Origin: Podila epigama
Lineage: Eukaryota; Mortierellomycota; Mortierellomycetes; Mortierellales; Mortierellaceae
NCBI GenBank assembly: GCA_015679605.1
Contig: JAAAVE010000238.1
Coordinates: 1 to 19,565 of the forward strand
Direction: 5' to 3'
Length of the DNA: 19,565 nucleotides
Below the pieces are notes generated by a model. That model was not told the origin of the DNA. It worked only from the letters and a program-made list of their open reading frames with translations, and made no database searches. Numbering within the stretch: the first letter of the stretch is position 1; every line of letters begins with the position of its first letter. Shown here one piece after another: positions 1 to 11,275 of this stretch. The position numbers and the translations under genes were made by a program.

Positions 1-30
1 TTTTGGCAGACATCTTTTTGGCAGACATCT
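1..30. repeat. 15-bp perfect tandem duplication
   Basis: Bases 1-15 and 16-30 are identical (TTTTGGCAGACATCT). The duplication lies in what appears to be intron sequence. The left side is cut by the window edge, so further copies may exist. Confidence 0.9.
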
Positions 31-110
31 TTTATCCATCCCACAAAATCTCAAGCAGATATGCCAACGATTTCTAACAGGATCTATACTTTTTCTCTTA
101 TCTTTCTCAG
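1..110 (+). other. 3' end of an upstream intron of the ATR-like gene
   Basis: No GT donor occurs in these 110 bases. A CTAAC branch-site-like sequence lies at 74-78, followed by a pyrimidine-rich tract and a TTTCTCAG acceptor ending at 110. From 111 the frame is open and continues into the ATR-like coding sequence; the codon split across the junction is completed by bases 111-112. This indicates at least one exon upstream, outside the window. The segment also holds a perfect 15-bp tandem duplication at 1-30. The ATG at 61 is in another frame from the downstream exon and is not a credible start. Confidence 0.7.
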
Positions 111-3100
111 GTGTCATCTCACTTTTACTCGACGACACGGGATACCCTCACGATTTCTCTATCCAGATGAGTCTTTTCAAAGCGAAAGGTGAACACGAAG
201 ACGACCCTGTCTGGGCAATCCTCCACTTCAGCACCCCGATCGATGCCATCATACTACTCCGTCATCTCGTCGCTCTCCTCTGCCGCAGCAGCGACTACGA
301 AGAGTTCTGTAAACATGAAGTCGACATCAACACCGCCTTTCTTTCGTCCATCCTATCCATTTTTGACCTCCTCCAACGCCAGCCACCTAGTCTAAACGCT
401 GTCGGGACCACCCCAATCGACCTGCTCTACCAAGTGTGCGGCCACGCCATCCTCCAACTCATTCCTCGCCTCATCTTTCTCCAGTCATCTATCCTCGCGC
501 TTTTTGTCACAAGAGTCGCCACCGCCCTCGCGCGGCATGTTCTCACCATTCAAGAACGATGTCAAGAGTCCAGTCGTGGCCATGTCGACCGCACTCTTGC
601 GCGGGTCAAAACTGAAGGCCCTCAAGAGATCTCTCTCTCTCACGATCAACTGTCAGTCAAGGATCAGAGAAGTGACATGCCAGCCGTTGTGAGTCTAGAG
701 AAGTTTTTTGTCCAAAGCCTTGGCGTTTTGTTAGAGCATTATATGCAAATCGTGCTCAATACCCAAGAGCTCTTCCATCTTCGACTGATCATGTCCAAGC
801 TCCTGTACTCGACTGCTATGCAAACCATTGGCATAGATGAAAGTGGCATGAACATTCAGGTACTCTTGTCATATTGCCACTTGGCACTCATTTCTCCTTA
901 ACGAACATACTCTTGAACACCCACGGTCGTACCTTTCACACACTCAATTGTACAAATGGACATGTATTCAAGGTTCTAACTCTTTCTCTGTTTTTGTTGC
1001 TATTCCTACCCTAATCACTATGATCACTATCACATTACAGTGCGTCGTCATCCGGATATCGACCCATCTTGTCCAAGTAGACTCCTTTCCTGATCCTTTG
1101 GGCACAATTGACCACATTCTTCAACACTATGTCCATCTCGAAAGCCAGTGTCTTGTTCGATTCATTTACCGTTGCCTCAAAGAATGGCAAAAGCGCGGAG
1201 AAAATGAACTCGAATTTGATATGACTGTGACCAATTCCGACACATCTAGCTCCAAACCGTCCAAGGAAGAGATGAAAGGTGGCAACTCAAACACTCACAA
1301 CAACAATATCAAATCAGCTCAAAAACGCACCATCGACGACGTAGATAACGAACAAGGAACAGGACAGTAAGTAACTCCACTGCTCTTCACTTCGCTCCCT
1401 CTGTTTCGTGGAAATGAAATCTTATTCATATCGCTCATTATGCAACCAATTTCTTTCCCGTAGAGATGACTTGAAAGGGAAAAGAACTCGTAATGAGCAA
1501 GATGCTACTTTGAATTCATCGCTGTCAATCGATTCAACCAACTGCTCAAGCATCATTCCTCATTCCCAATTCTCACAGCGCTTGTCTGACCTCCCTACAA
1601 CCCTCAACGACTCTTTGCCGAGCTACAGACCCTCTGAACACCTCTTGACCCTTTTGAAGCGCTACGCCAACTTTCAGCCTTTTTATCTTACTGCCAGTCA
1701 AGGCTCTCGAGGCGTCCAGGTTAGATGCTCAGAGATATGAGCAACTGTGTCACATGCAAAGAACAAACGGATAATTATTGACTTTTTTTTCGTTCCTTCA
1801 CACGCCGTATCTCCGTGTTGCTCATCGGTCTATAAATATATATAGCCTCCGTTGACTGTCAACGACTTGCGCTCCATCATTGTTCTCACCCAAGTCTGGC
1901 TTGAGTTTGGACCATGCACGCAAGATGCCAAGGACGGAGAAGACCTCTGTTCTTTTAATGACCTCATAGAATCGATATTCAAGTCATACCTATTCTGGGC
2001 ACTGAGCCCGGGGATGCAGGTTTGTCCACCTATGTGATATCTGTTAATCAAACATGTCTGGTAGCGCCCACATATTTGTTCCTTACAAGCCTAACACTAA
2101 AACGCGACAAAAAAAAAAACACACTATAGAATGCTTCCCTGAACCAACAGTACCTCACATCGTCCTATCCATTGGTCTTGGACCTTGTGGCAGTGCTTAC
2201 ACAGTTTGGTTAGAGAATGCTCATGGATCATTGACGCACTTGATATTTTTTCACACATACCTCTCGAGTCTAATCATCTAGCCCATTTACTCTGGTATTC
2301 AAAAAATATGATAGAGCTTAAAGAGACTCTGGTCGAGTTGCTCATCTGTGTAGCATCGAGTCCGTGGTTCCCAGATATCGCACGGGACGAACTGTGGAAC
2401 CATTTAGGCCAAACGACTCCTTTCAATCCCACGGAGGGGCAACGTCAGTTGGTTCACCTCATCGAAACCTTCACAACTGGCACAGAGATCCACGCTCGTC
2501 TGCGTGCCACCCCAGGAGCACTTCTTGGGCCGTACAAAGGTCTCAAGCGAGAAAAGAAAAAAGCACTTCAGGTGATAGCCACTCTAGGACACACTCATCG
2601 GGGAAGCCAGTGGTGCAAAGAACTTGTCTTGGAGGCCATTGTGCCTGGACCAGACTCTTGTCTTTATAGCGGTGAAAGTCAATCCATCAGGGCTGTAGGC
2701 ATCGACTGTGTGGCTGTGATGTCCACGCACTATCCAAACATGAAATCTACATGTGAGGCTGCAGCAAGGTAAATAACGTCCCAAGAACCATACACAATTG
2801 TGCCTGAGGGAAAGGGAAGAAGTATTCTCGCATTTTATGTAACCATGAGACTACGACGACCAATTGACGAGTTCCTCATCTTACCTTTATCTTTTGTTCA
2901 ATGAATGATTTCTTTGTTCCGACTTGAAATTGTCAAAAGCCTTGCCCTTGGGCTCACAGATGATGATTTGCTCATGGACGCTTTGGCACAGTTCATGGGT
3001 ACAGTGTTTTGCGGACTCTCCACTGACAATGAGCAACTAGGACCGCAGTATGTATTCGACATTCATAACCAAAGGCTCTCTCCAAGAAGGGAATGCAAAC

Positions 3101-6100
3101 AGTGTTTGCTAATGGAGCACATCCGAGTTGTTCCAGCCGCTTCTACAGCTACATCCGCCTCTACATCACTGTCACCTGCTGCACCTGCGCATGACCTTTC
3201 CTTGGATGCGTCTTTTCTAGGTGTCTTTAATCGACTCATTCCCATATCTGTGACAGAAAATTCTCGAGTGATACTCCTCAATAGTCTGCAGCGTGTGTTT
3301 TACCATCTTCGTCCAGAGGACCTTCAACTCGGGACACTACCGTTTGGAAAGTTTTTGCTCGAGTCAATGTTGGACGAACGCAAGGCTGTTCAGGAGTCTG
3401 CTGGGTAAGAATGGCATTTTTAATGTCTGACAACGTCAGCCTTTGCACACTCCTAGGCATATTCAAGGTCAACTGCTTCTGCTTGCCTGTCCCGTCTTAA
3501 TTCTAAGCTGACTTGGTTTTTGCACCTAATCTAACTAGAAATGTTTTGGAGTGCATTGCCATCATGGCAAAGCCTTCTCTCTCTATCGATATCCTTGGTC
3601 CTACGCCAATGGACAGGAGCCTTGCGACAGTATGCAAAGCCATCGTCCAAGGATTACGCACACCTGCCCATGCAAAGCGGCTCTTTCAACCGATGCTATC
3701 CATGTCCCGGAAAATCATGTGGCACTTGCCCGAAGACCACCCATCCTACTCACATCTTTCACAGGTCCTCATCGATGAAGCATCCACTCAAAAGGTTAAA
3801 GGAAGAAGCACTTTTGCCTTTGCAACGGTAAGTAACTAATCTATTTCTCAACAATATGTCAAAGGGAGAGCCGTTTTCGCAACTTTACGACCCACTCATT
3901 CGTCGATATCCGTATTATATTCTGTTGTCCTGTTTCTATACACAAAAAAAAGCTATCGTTGATAGCAAAAGACAAGAACCAGAGTCACTATCGCTTTCTC
4001 CAGCCTCAGATAGAGCTTGTTTGCACCATCATTTTGAACAAGCTTAGTCAAGGGCGCGATGCCTGGCTAAGGACGTTCTTTTTGTGGGTCGGCCAGTCCT
4101 TTGAGGTGTTTGTCAAGAACAACCTCTCGAACCTCCTTCCCAAAGCCATTTTGGTCCAGCAAGAAATACTTGTAAGCAAGCTCTGCATTGACCCGAACGT
4201 GAGTCCTGCAATGCTCTGCGTCAACTTTGTGGATGCTATCCTGGCCACGGTCTTTATGGAGGACAATCTGGACAATTTCGAGAAATCCATAAAGTTCTTG
4301 ATTGGGTTTGTGCAGGCAGAGGCAGAGGCCAGGACCAACAATAGGCTAAGGTCTCTTGGTCTCCCAGAATTGACTACGCTCTCGATCCAATCCCTCCTCT
4401 GCAAGCTCAGTCTCGAACTTGGAGATGAGCAGGAATCGCGGCGGAAGCGGGCTCTTGATGTCATCAAGATGGTTGACAACTATGCCTGGCAGAACGAACT
4501 TGCAGAGATGGAAGGGCGACCAAACAAGGTCGAAGGGCGGAGGTCGCTCTCGACCTTTCTCTGTCGCCACATCTTGGGCATCCTGTCCGATATTAACAAT
4601 GCAATTCAAGAGTCGAATCGCGCTATTACTCTCCGGTCAAAAGCCCGCTATCTCCGGAGCCTAGACGGCATCGTTGGTCTTCTCCAACCTATTCCGAACT
4701 CGGCACTCGCACAGGTTGGTCCATCTGTTACAAGTTCTTTGTGCTTTTGTTCGATGTTGCTTTTTGTTGGTTCCATTTCTGACGCTATTACCAAAAACGA
4801 TAGGTTATTTCCCCACTGACCACTGCTCTTGATATTCCAACTCTTCGCCAAACGTCCCTGGGTGTTTTGGCCAAGATTTTATCAGCGATTGCCACCACGC
4901 AAATTGAAGAGTTGCTTCCGATCATGGTACATACGTTATCAAAGGTGTATATAAGGTCAAATGAGCGCGAGAAAAAGGCAGAACTGGCGATCCTAAAGAG
5001 TCTGCTCGTGGACAGACATGAGTACATGGCAGCAGTTATTCCAAATGTCGGTGTCCTCCCTGACCTACCCGAATTCAAGCTGATGAACCAAATCGTGGCC
5101 GCCTCCAAGAGCTCGCTCTCCATCGACGAACAAGTGGCAAGTCTATTGGAGAGGTCGATGAACGAGAATTCGGAACTTGCGGAACTGGCCTTGATTGAAC
5201 TTCGTCGATTCATGTTAGAGAATGAGTCCTGGCTCTTGTCGCTTGTATCACAACGGAGTTCCGGTCTCGATCGCCTCATTGTACCAATCGTCCACACTCT
5301 CTTGGAAGGCGTCGGTCGTTTCAGGGGCCTGGACGCGCCCGTACCGCGGCTATGTGTCGAATGTCTAGGCATCGTCGGCGCTATCGACCCGGCTCTGATC
5401 GGTCTGAGACGAAAACCGACCATGGCGCCATTGCAAGGGAATTTTTCCGATCTGGAAGAGGCCAGGACATTTGTCTGTGATCTCATCGAGCGGCAACTTG
5501 TTGGCTCTGCATGTTCTGTTGGCGACTATATTTCAGAAAGTCAGTGGGCCTATGCTCTGCAGTCTCTGCTCTTGTTCTGTGGTATCACCAAAGATGTACT
5601 TGATGCTGACCGGTTAGATACCGCCCCAGCAAGTCGTCACATTTCACAGCGCTCGAGCGGGACTTATTCCCAAGTCTTTCCTCCGTCCCCAACTTCGTCA
5701 CAGTCCAGTGTGAAGAAGCCTCTTCGATTATCATCTAGGGAACGTTGGAAACTGTTTCCACGACACGTGCAAGAGTGCCTGGAGCTGTTCATTGGCGCAA
5801 AGTACAGCAAGAATAACTCATCGGCAGACAATGTCTACCCTCGTCCCCATTACAATCATGTAACAACGTTTAAGGAATGGCTGACGCGCTGGACGCGTCA
5901 GTTGATTGCTCAAGCCAAAGGCACGAATGCTGTGCGGATCTTTGAGGCATGCAAGCATGTGGTTGTTTACGACATCAATATCTGTTTGTTTATCCTGCCT
6001 CATCTGGTCCTCAACATCCTACTCGAGGGGTCAGCCTCTGAGCAGAAAGGTATTTTGGATGAAATGGCCGCTGTTCTGGCCGATGGGGTAGAGCAACCGC

Positions 6101-9100
6101 AGGTTGTGCAAATATCCTTTTCCGTTAATACGACTCATTCCAGTGAGAAGCATCAGCTCGGCTGTCAGGTATTCTCGCCTTTTTTGTTACCCAAAAAAAA
6201 TGGCTGAAGGAACGAAATTCCATTTGCACCCTTTGCCTAAACCTACCTTGTTTCATGTATTTTTTAGGCTGTGTTCACTCTCTTTGACCACATCTCAAAA
6301 TGGATCCAGCTGCGCAAGAATGCGGCCTCCAAAGCGCCAGTTTCGCGTGCCCAGACGGCCAATGACTTTAGCACCTCTAGCTCGCGCCTACTTCAAGACA
6401 AAGACCTGAACAATATGCAAGCACATTTGAGATCCATCTCACATGGTATTATTGCCATGGCCTCTTTGCGATGCAAGGCGTACGCTCGAGCACTTTTTCA
6501 CTACGAACAGCACATTCGCATTGCACGTCAGGACTCGCAGGTCACCGTAGAGAATCTGCAAGAGATGTACGAGAAGTTGCAAGGGGTGTATGTCCATATG
6601 GAGGATCCAGATGGTATGGAGGGTTTGGCCAGTCTAATTACCAGCGGTATGCAGACTCAGCACCTCCTTCAATGTGAAAGCGCTGGCCGTTGGAGTGAAG
6701 CTCTTTCATATTACGAGTGCTGGCGTCAAGAAGACCCGGGGAATCTCAGCAACCATGTTGGACTTTACAAATGCCTTGACCAACTTGGACAACATGGTAA
6801 GATGGTGTTTTTTTTTTTTTTTTCGTATTTCATTGCGCTGTCACCAGCACTGTATTCATCAAACTAAAGGACATGCATGGTACTCTTTAACAAAAAATAT
6901 ACAACAGATACCCTCTTGGCAGCAGTCCAAGGAGACATTGACCTGCGCCCAGGCTGGGAGCAGTCTCTGACGGAATGGCGCGTCGAAGCAGCATGGAAGG
7001 TGCAGGACTGGAAAGTTCTTGACAGCTCTCTCAAGCGCCACCCAGTCTACACGTTTGAAGGCGGTTTGGGTCAACTCATCCTAGATATGCGCGAGAACCG
7101 AAAGCAGGATTTTGTGCTACATATGGAACAGGTGCGCTCGAGACTTGTGGCCCCGCTTGCTGCAGCGAGCATGGAAAGCTATGCGCGATCATACGACCAG
7201 GTGGTACAGCTCCACTTGCTGCGTGAGCTGGAACTGGCCAACGAGAGATGGAATGCGACGATGGTAGACGGAGCAGAACACGGTGGTCACACATACTCTT
7301 ATGCGTCTTTACTGAGAGACATGGAAGATCTTTTGAGTAAAAGGCTCAGTGTCATGGCACCTTCTTTCAGAGTACGAGAACAGGTACTTCGACTTCGCCG
7401 CATTGCGTTTTACGATATCAGGTCAGTCTCTTCCTTTGAGCATCATATCTTCGTATAACTACATGTTTCTTTTTTTTTTTTTCTTGTCTTTTTTTAATAT
7501 TGTCTGCTTATTCATCATTTTATAATTTCTTTCGCAGGGTCCCCGCTATGAAAGATGATGCGGATGTGTCATTCATTCAAAAGGAATGTGGCGAATTATG
7601 GCTCCAGAGTGCTCAAGCAGCACGCCATTCCAGCAATTCTCAAGTTGCGTTCAGCTCGATGCTCCGGGCGGAAGAGAAGGGCATTCAGTCGGCCCTGATT
7701 GAGAGAATCAAATGGGGGTTTGAGCACAACCAGGAGCGTCAAGCATTTCAGTTCATTGATAGTGCCATGGTGAGCCTTCGCAGTTCAAACAGTGCGGCTA
7801 GTCTGGGAGGTAGCAACGCGTCTGGTAGCAAACTAGGGTCACTTGTCCAAGGTCGGGGAGCCAATGGTGGGTCCCGGAGTCGTCCCAGCTCCAATCCAAT
7901 CTCGCGTGTGGAGGACATTGACCTGTCTTTGCGTAGAGTTCAAGACAGGGTGTTGCAGATGGGCAGCCCACAGTTTCTTCGTGCCAAGGTGTTGATGTTG
8001 CGCACAAAGAGAATGGACCAGAGCAATTTGGTCAACTCGCTGGATATTACTGACGGCTACCGTGATGCAATTCATGAGTATACTGAATGGGAAAAGGGTT
8101 ACTATTTGCTCGGCCAGCACTTTTTCAAGTTGTTTGATGCAAGCAAGCGCACCGCGCGAGTTAAAGCTTCAAACAGCCCCAACGTCCCAACGATTAACTA
8201 TGCGTAAGTTCTTGAAGTCGTCATTCGTTCTTGGTGGGTTGAATGCGATGTTTACTCGAATATGGTCTCCCATACTGACAGTATGGATTTTTGTGGCTGA
8301 TATTGTCTGCTGAACGTTGTGTGCCTTCCATTTTCTTATATTGCTAGCCTGGCAACTCAAGGCGTTCGATTCTACGCCAAAGCACTGTCACTTGGTCCAA
8401 AATATCTCTACCAGATCTTGCCACGACTGCTCACATTCTGGCTCGACCAAGGAGATGAGGTTGCCAAAAACAAGAACAATGTAGACGTCAACTCTCTCTA
8501 CAGAGCGTCCGAGTTCAGGAACATTACTGAGCTTATGAATCGTCTGTGCGAGGTGCTCCCGCCTTACATGGTAACTATCCATGATGATTTGCTGTCGCGC
8601 ACTATGTATTTTCTTTTGTCTATAGTCCAAGGCCCCATTGAATGACCCCATCATTTTGTTAATTTGACGTAGTTCTTGTCGGCGTTCCCTCAAATCATCT
8701 CGAGAATGTGCCACAAGAACGTGGACGCGTTTGTGGTACTCCAAAAGATTATCTCGGTGGTTGTAGTAGATTTCCCTGACCAGGCCATCTGGCAAATGGT
8801 ATCGCTCTCAAAGTCAACGGTTCCAGAACGAAAGCGCGTGTGTAATTCTATTCTAGACCACATTGCGACGTTGCCAACTCTTGGCACGGCCATCTTTGAA
8901 CAAATCAAGGCAGCTCTTGAACTCTGCGACCAACTCATCGCGCTCTGTATGGCGGCTGTGCCAGACAAGACCGTGAAACTGAGTTTGGAACGAAATTTCC
9001 CAAAGATTGCCAAACTGTTGCGGACGCCATCGAATGTCACTATTCCTTTCCATCTGTCCTTGTGGCCTGCTTTGCCAGAGTCTAGTCGTACCATGGCCAC

Positions 9101-10866
9101 CCACCGAGCGTTTCCCGAGACACTGCCCAAAATTGACCGTAATGAACGATACGATATGATACGATAGAAGAGTCGTCATGTTTTCGTTTCCAGGATTTTC
9201 TCGAATTCATACTAAACGCCATTTGTTTGTACTCTCTTTTCTCGCGTTAGATTTCTTGGATGAGGTTGAGGTTATGACATCGCTTCAGAAACCTCGAAAG
9301 GTGACGATTGTAGGGAGTGATGGAAATCATTACACGTTCCTCTGCAAGCCTAAGGATGATCTTCGCAAGGATGCAAAAGTCATGGAATTCAATGGTCTTG
9401 TCAACATGTTGCTTCGAAAGAATCGTGAAGCGAGTCGAAGAGACCTTTGTATGTATCATTTTCTTTGTACACCTGATTGCTTTTTTTGCTGGTGGATGTC
9501 CATGGCTGACACATGGATGGACTGACCTGTTGTAAAAATTCTAGATATCCGAACGTACGCGGTCGTGCCACTCAATGAGGAATGTGGGCTGATTCAATGG
9601 GTGCACAACACTGTGCCATATAGGCATATCATGCAAAAACAGTACAAGGTCAACGGCATTACCACCCTTCCAGTAAGTTCATTAGCAATGAGCAGCCTCT
9701 TCTTGTCTGAAGTGTGGTCTTGGCAAAAACATGCATCTTTGATGTTCACAATGTTCCAATGTTATATTTATAATCATGTAGATTACAGAGATCAAAAAGA
9801 TTCTGGATTCGGACGATAATGTGAAGCTTTTTGTCCGAGATTTGCTTCCAAGGTGAGAAAAGAAGAGGAAGAAGGTAGTTAACGCTGCCATTTTAACTAG
9901 CAAACAAGAGAAAGAGAGAGACTTACCTATCATCTATTAGGTTTCCTGTCATCTTTCATCAATGGTTCAAGGAAATCTCACCAGAGCCCACAGAATGGTT
10001 CGCGACGCGCCAACGGTATACTCGGACGACTGCAGTGATGTCAATGGTCGGCCATATCATGGGGTAAAGTCAAAATAAGTTTTGCCTTTATGTGCTTATG
10101 AAGAAAGCCAAATGGACGTGTTCGATAACAAATATCTCTTTACTTATGCACTCATCTTTGTACGCTACCCTGTGTCGATAGATTGGGAGATAGACACGGA
10201 GAGAACCTGCTGTTTGACGAAAGAAATGGTGATTTGGTTCAAGTCGACTTTAACTGTTTGTTTGAACAGGCAAGTTTTATCTCTTTTATGTTTCAACATT
10301 CATCTTGCACCCATGTCAACAATCTATATTGTTATTGTGCCCACAACTTCCTTCTTCTCCAAACCGTACCTAACCTCATTTTTTTTATCTATAATACAAT
10401 TTGTCAGGGCAAGACATTCCCAAAGCCAGAAAGAGTTCCTTTTAGATTGACACACAACATGGTCGACGCGATGGGACTTTCAGGATATGAGGGGACGTTC
10501 CGTCTCATATGCGAACTGACACTCCGTGTGTTTCGCGCAAATATCGAGTCGTTGACGTCTGTCTTGGAGGGCTTTGTCCATGATCCCCTTGTCGAATGGG
10601 CCAAAAGCGGTCGGAAACGAGGTCAGCAAGTCCAATTGAGGGATTTGGGGAATGCAGGAGGAGGATCGACGTCGGATTTGGCGGATAGCCACCAAAGAGA
10701 AAAGGCTCATTTGACCATTTATCAGATCCGGAAGAAACTTATTGGCACAGATACTGCCAATGGCCAACAGCTTTCGGTGGAGGGACAAGTCCAAGAGCTG
10801 ATTCAGACTGCGACTAGTCCAGAGAACCTTGCAAAGATGTACATTGGTTGGAGTGCGTACATGTAG
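111..10866 (+). CDS. ATR: ATR/Mec1/Rad3 checkpoint kinase (PIKK), 5' partial
   Basis: Serine/threonine kinase that senses RPA-coated single-stranded DNA with an ATRIP/Ddc2 partner in the nucleus. Proposed exons: 111-859, 1041-1366, 1464-1719, 1846-2019, 2194-2768, 2940-3404, 3539-3827, 3953-4714, 4804-6168, 6268-6796, 6908-7421, 7538-8203, 8348-8570, 8673-9138, 9251-9448, 9545-9672, 9782-9852, 9941-10063, 10182-10269, 10408-10866. All phases agree, giving 2,807 residues. Numbering from the first visible codon: HEAT-like N-terminal region; UME near 1100-1200 (FLCRHILGILSDINNAIQES); FAT from about 1715 (SLRCKAYARALFHYE); kinase from about 2450 with CKPKDDLRKDAKVMEFN, RTYAVVPLNEECGLIQWV, catalytic loop GLGDRHGEN (about 2626-2634) and VDFN (about 2647-2650); activation region PFRLTHNMV; FATC ending MYIGWSAYM. 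These sequences match ATR rather than ATM, TOR or DNA-PK. The visible part already exceeds human ATR (2,644 aa). The weakest junctions are the acceptors at 2193 and 2939. Confidence 0.95.
1224..1500 (+). other. Low-complexity basic linker in the ATR N-terminal HEAT region
   Basis: Exon 2 ends and exon 3 begins in a Ser/Asn/Lys-rich stretch (TNSDTSSSKPSKEEMKGG, then NTHNNN, QKRTIDDVDN and, after the intron at 1367-1463, KGKRTRNEQD). The flanks look helical and HEAT-like. Human ATR has a similarly placed basic low-complexity stretch, so a flexible loop with a possible nuclear localisation signal is a reasonable inference. No direct evidence of function is visible. Confidence 0.5.
6808..6823 (+). 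repeat. T16 run just after a donor site
   Basis: A 16-base T run starts 11 bases after the GTAAGA donor at 6797 in the intron 6797-6907 of the ATR-like gene. Similar T-rich runs occur in other introns of the window, for example 7470-7482. It is more likely a compositional trait than a functional site. Confidence 0.7.
10270..10407 (+). other. GC-AG intron in the ATR kinase domain (138 nt, stop-free)
   Basis: The upstream exon ends CAG at 10269 and the intron opens GCAAGT, the usual context of GC donors. It closes TTGTCAG at 10407. Both junctions are phase 0. Splicing joins VDFNCLFEQ to GKTFPKPERVPFRLTHNMV, as expected for ATR between the DFG-equivalent and the activation segment. The nearest GT (10274) would shift the frame. 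The intron is 46 codons long without a stop, so retention would insert 46 residues into the activation region. Confidence 0.85.
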
Positions 10867-11275
10867 GAAATATAGGAAAAACATTTATCAGCAATTCCCC
10901 GTATACCCCACCACAAAGAAAATCTCAAGTTTTTTTTTGCATTGGTTCGTTTTTTTTTCTAGCCTAAAAAAGTATGGCTCGGCATGGAAGGGCGATGTGT
11001 GTGTGTATCTACGGTGATAGTTTGTTTGTTTGTTCTTTCGTGTAAGGTCGATTGGTTGATTGGTTATTGGTCGATTGGTTGATTGGTCGATTGGTCGATT
11101 GGGCGATTGTTTGAAGGACTTTCCGACTGAGATAGGGATACACAAAGAGGTGGATACAAAGAGGTGGTTGCAAAGAGTAGAAAATGTGCAAGAGGATCAA
11201 ATCCCCTTGCTATGGTATGATTCGTGTGTGCTTGAATGGTATTTTGAGAAAATGAAAAAGAGAAAGGAAAGACAC
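10867..11275. other. Convergent intergenic region between ATR and NHX1
   Basis: 409 bases separate the stop codons of two converging genes, so this region must hold both 3' UTRs and terminators. It contains poly-T runs near 10931 and 10950, GT- and GTTT-rich sequence at 10996-11035, and an ATTGG array at 11048-11108. I see no canonical AATAAA signal for either gene, no convincing ORF and no RNA gene. Confidence 0.75.
11048..11108. repeat. Imperfect 8-9 bp repeat array rich in ATTGG (reverse CCAAT)
   Basis: The stretch is built from units TCGATTGGT, TGATTGGT and TTATTGGT. It holds seven ATTGG pentamers in about 60 bases, which read as CCAAT on the minus strand. It lies between the 3' ends of ATR and NHX1. 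CCAAT is the core target of NF-Y/HAP complexes, but the location away from any visible promoter favours a simple minisatellite. Confidence 0.85.

Noticed and set aside
61-167. ATG at 61 or 167 as the true ATR start
   Set aside because: ATG 61 is in another frame. ATG 167 is in frame, but the frame is open back to a clear branch site, pyrimidine tract and acceptor ending at 110, so it is more likely internal.
2141-2210. Acceptor at 2150 for the ATR intron starting at 2020
   Set aside because: It would place the next exon in a frame that stops at 2211-2213. The acceptor at 2193 keeps the frame.
4788-5486. 232-codon open frame on the minus strand
   Set aside because: It lies antisense to the long conserved ATR exon 4804-6168, has no recognisable domain, and its residue composition is that of a shadow frame.
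10270-10280. GT donor at 10274 instead of the GC donor at 10270
   Set aside because: It shifts the reading frame by one and destroys the conserved GKTFPKPERVPFRLTHN sequence. The GC donor preserves it.
11048-11108. CRISPR-like array
   Set aside because: Units are 8-9 bp without unique spacers, in an intron-rich eukaryotic context. It is a simple tandem repeat.
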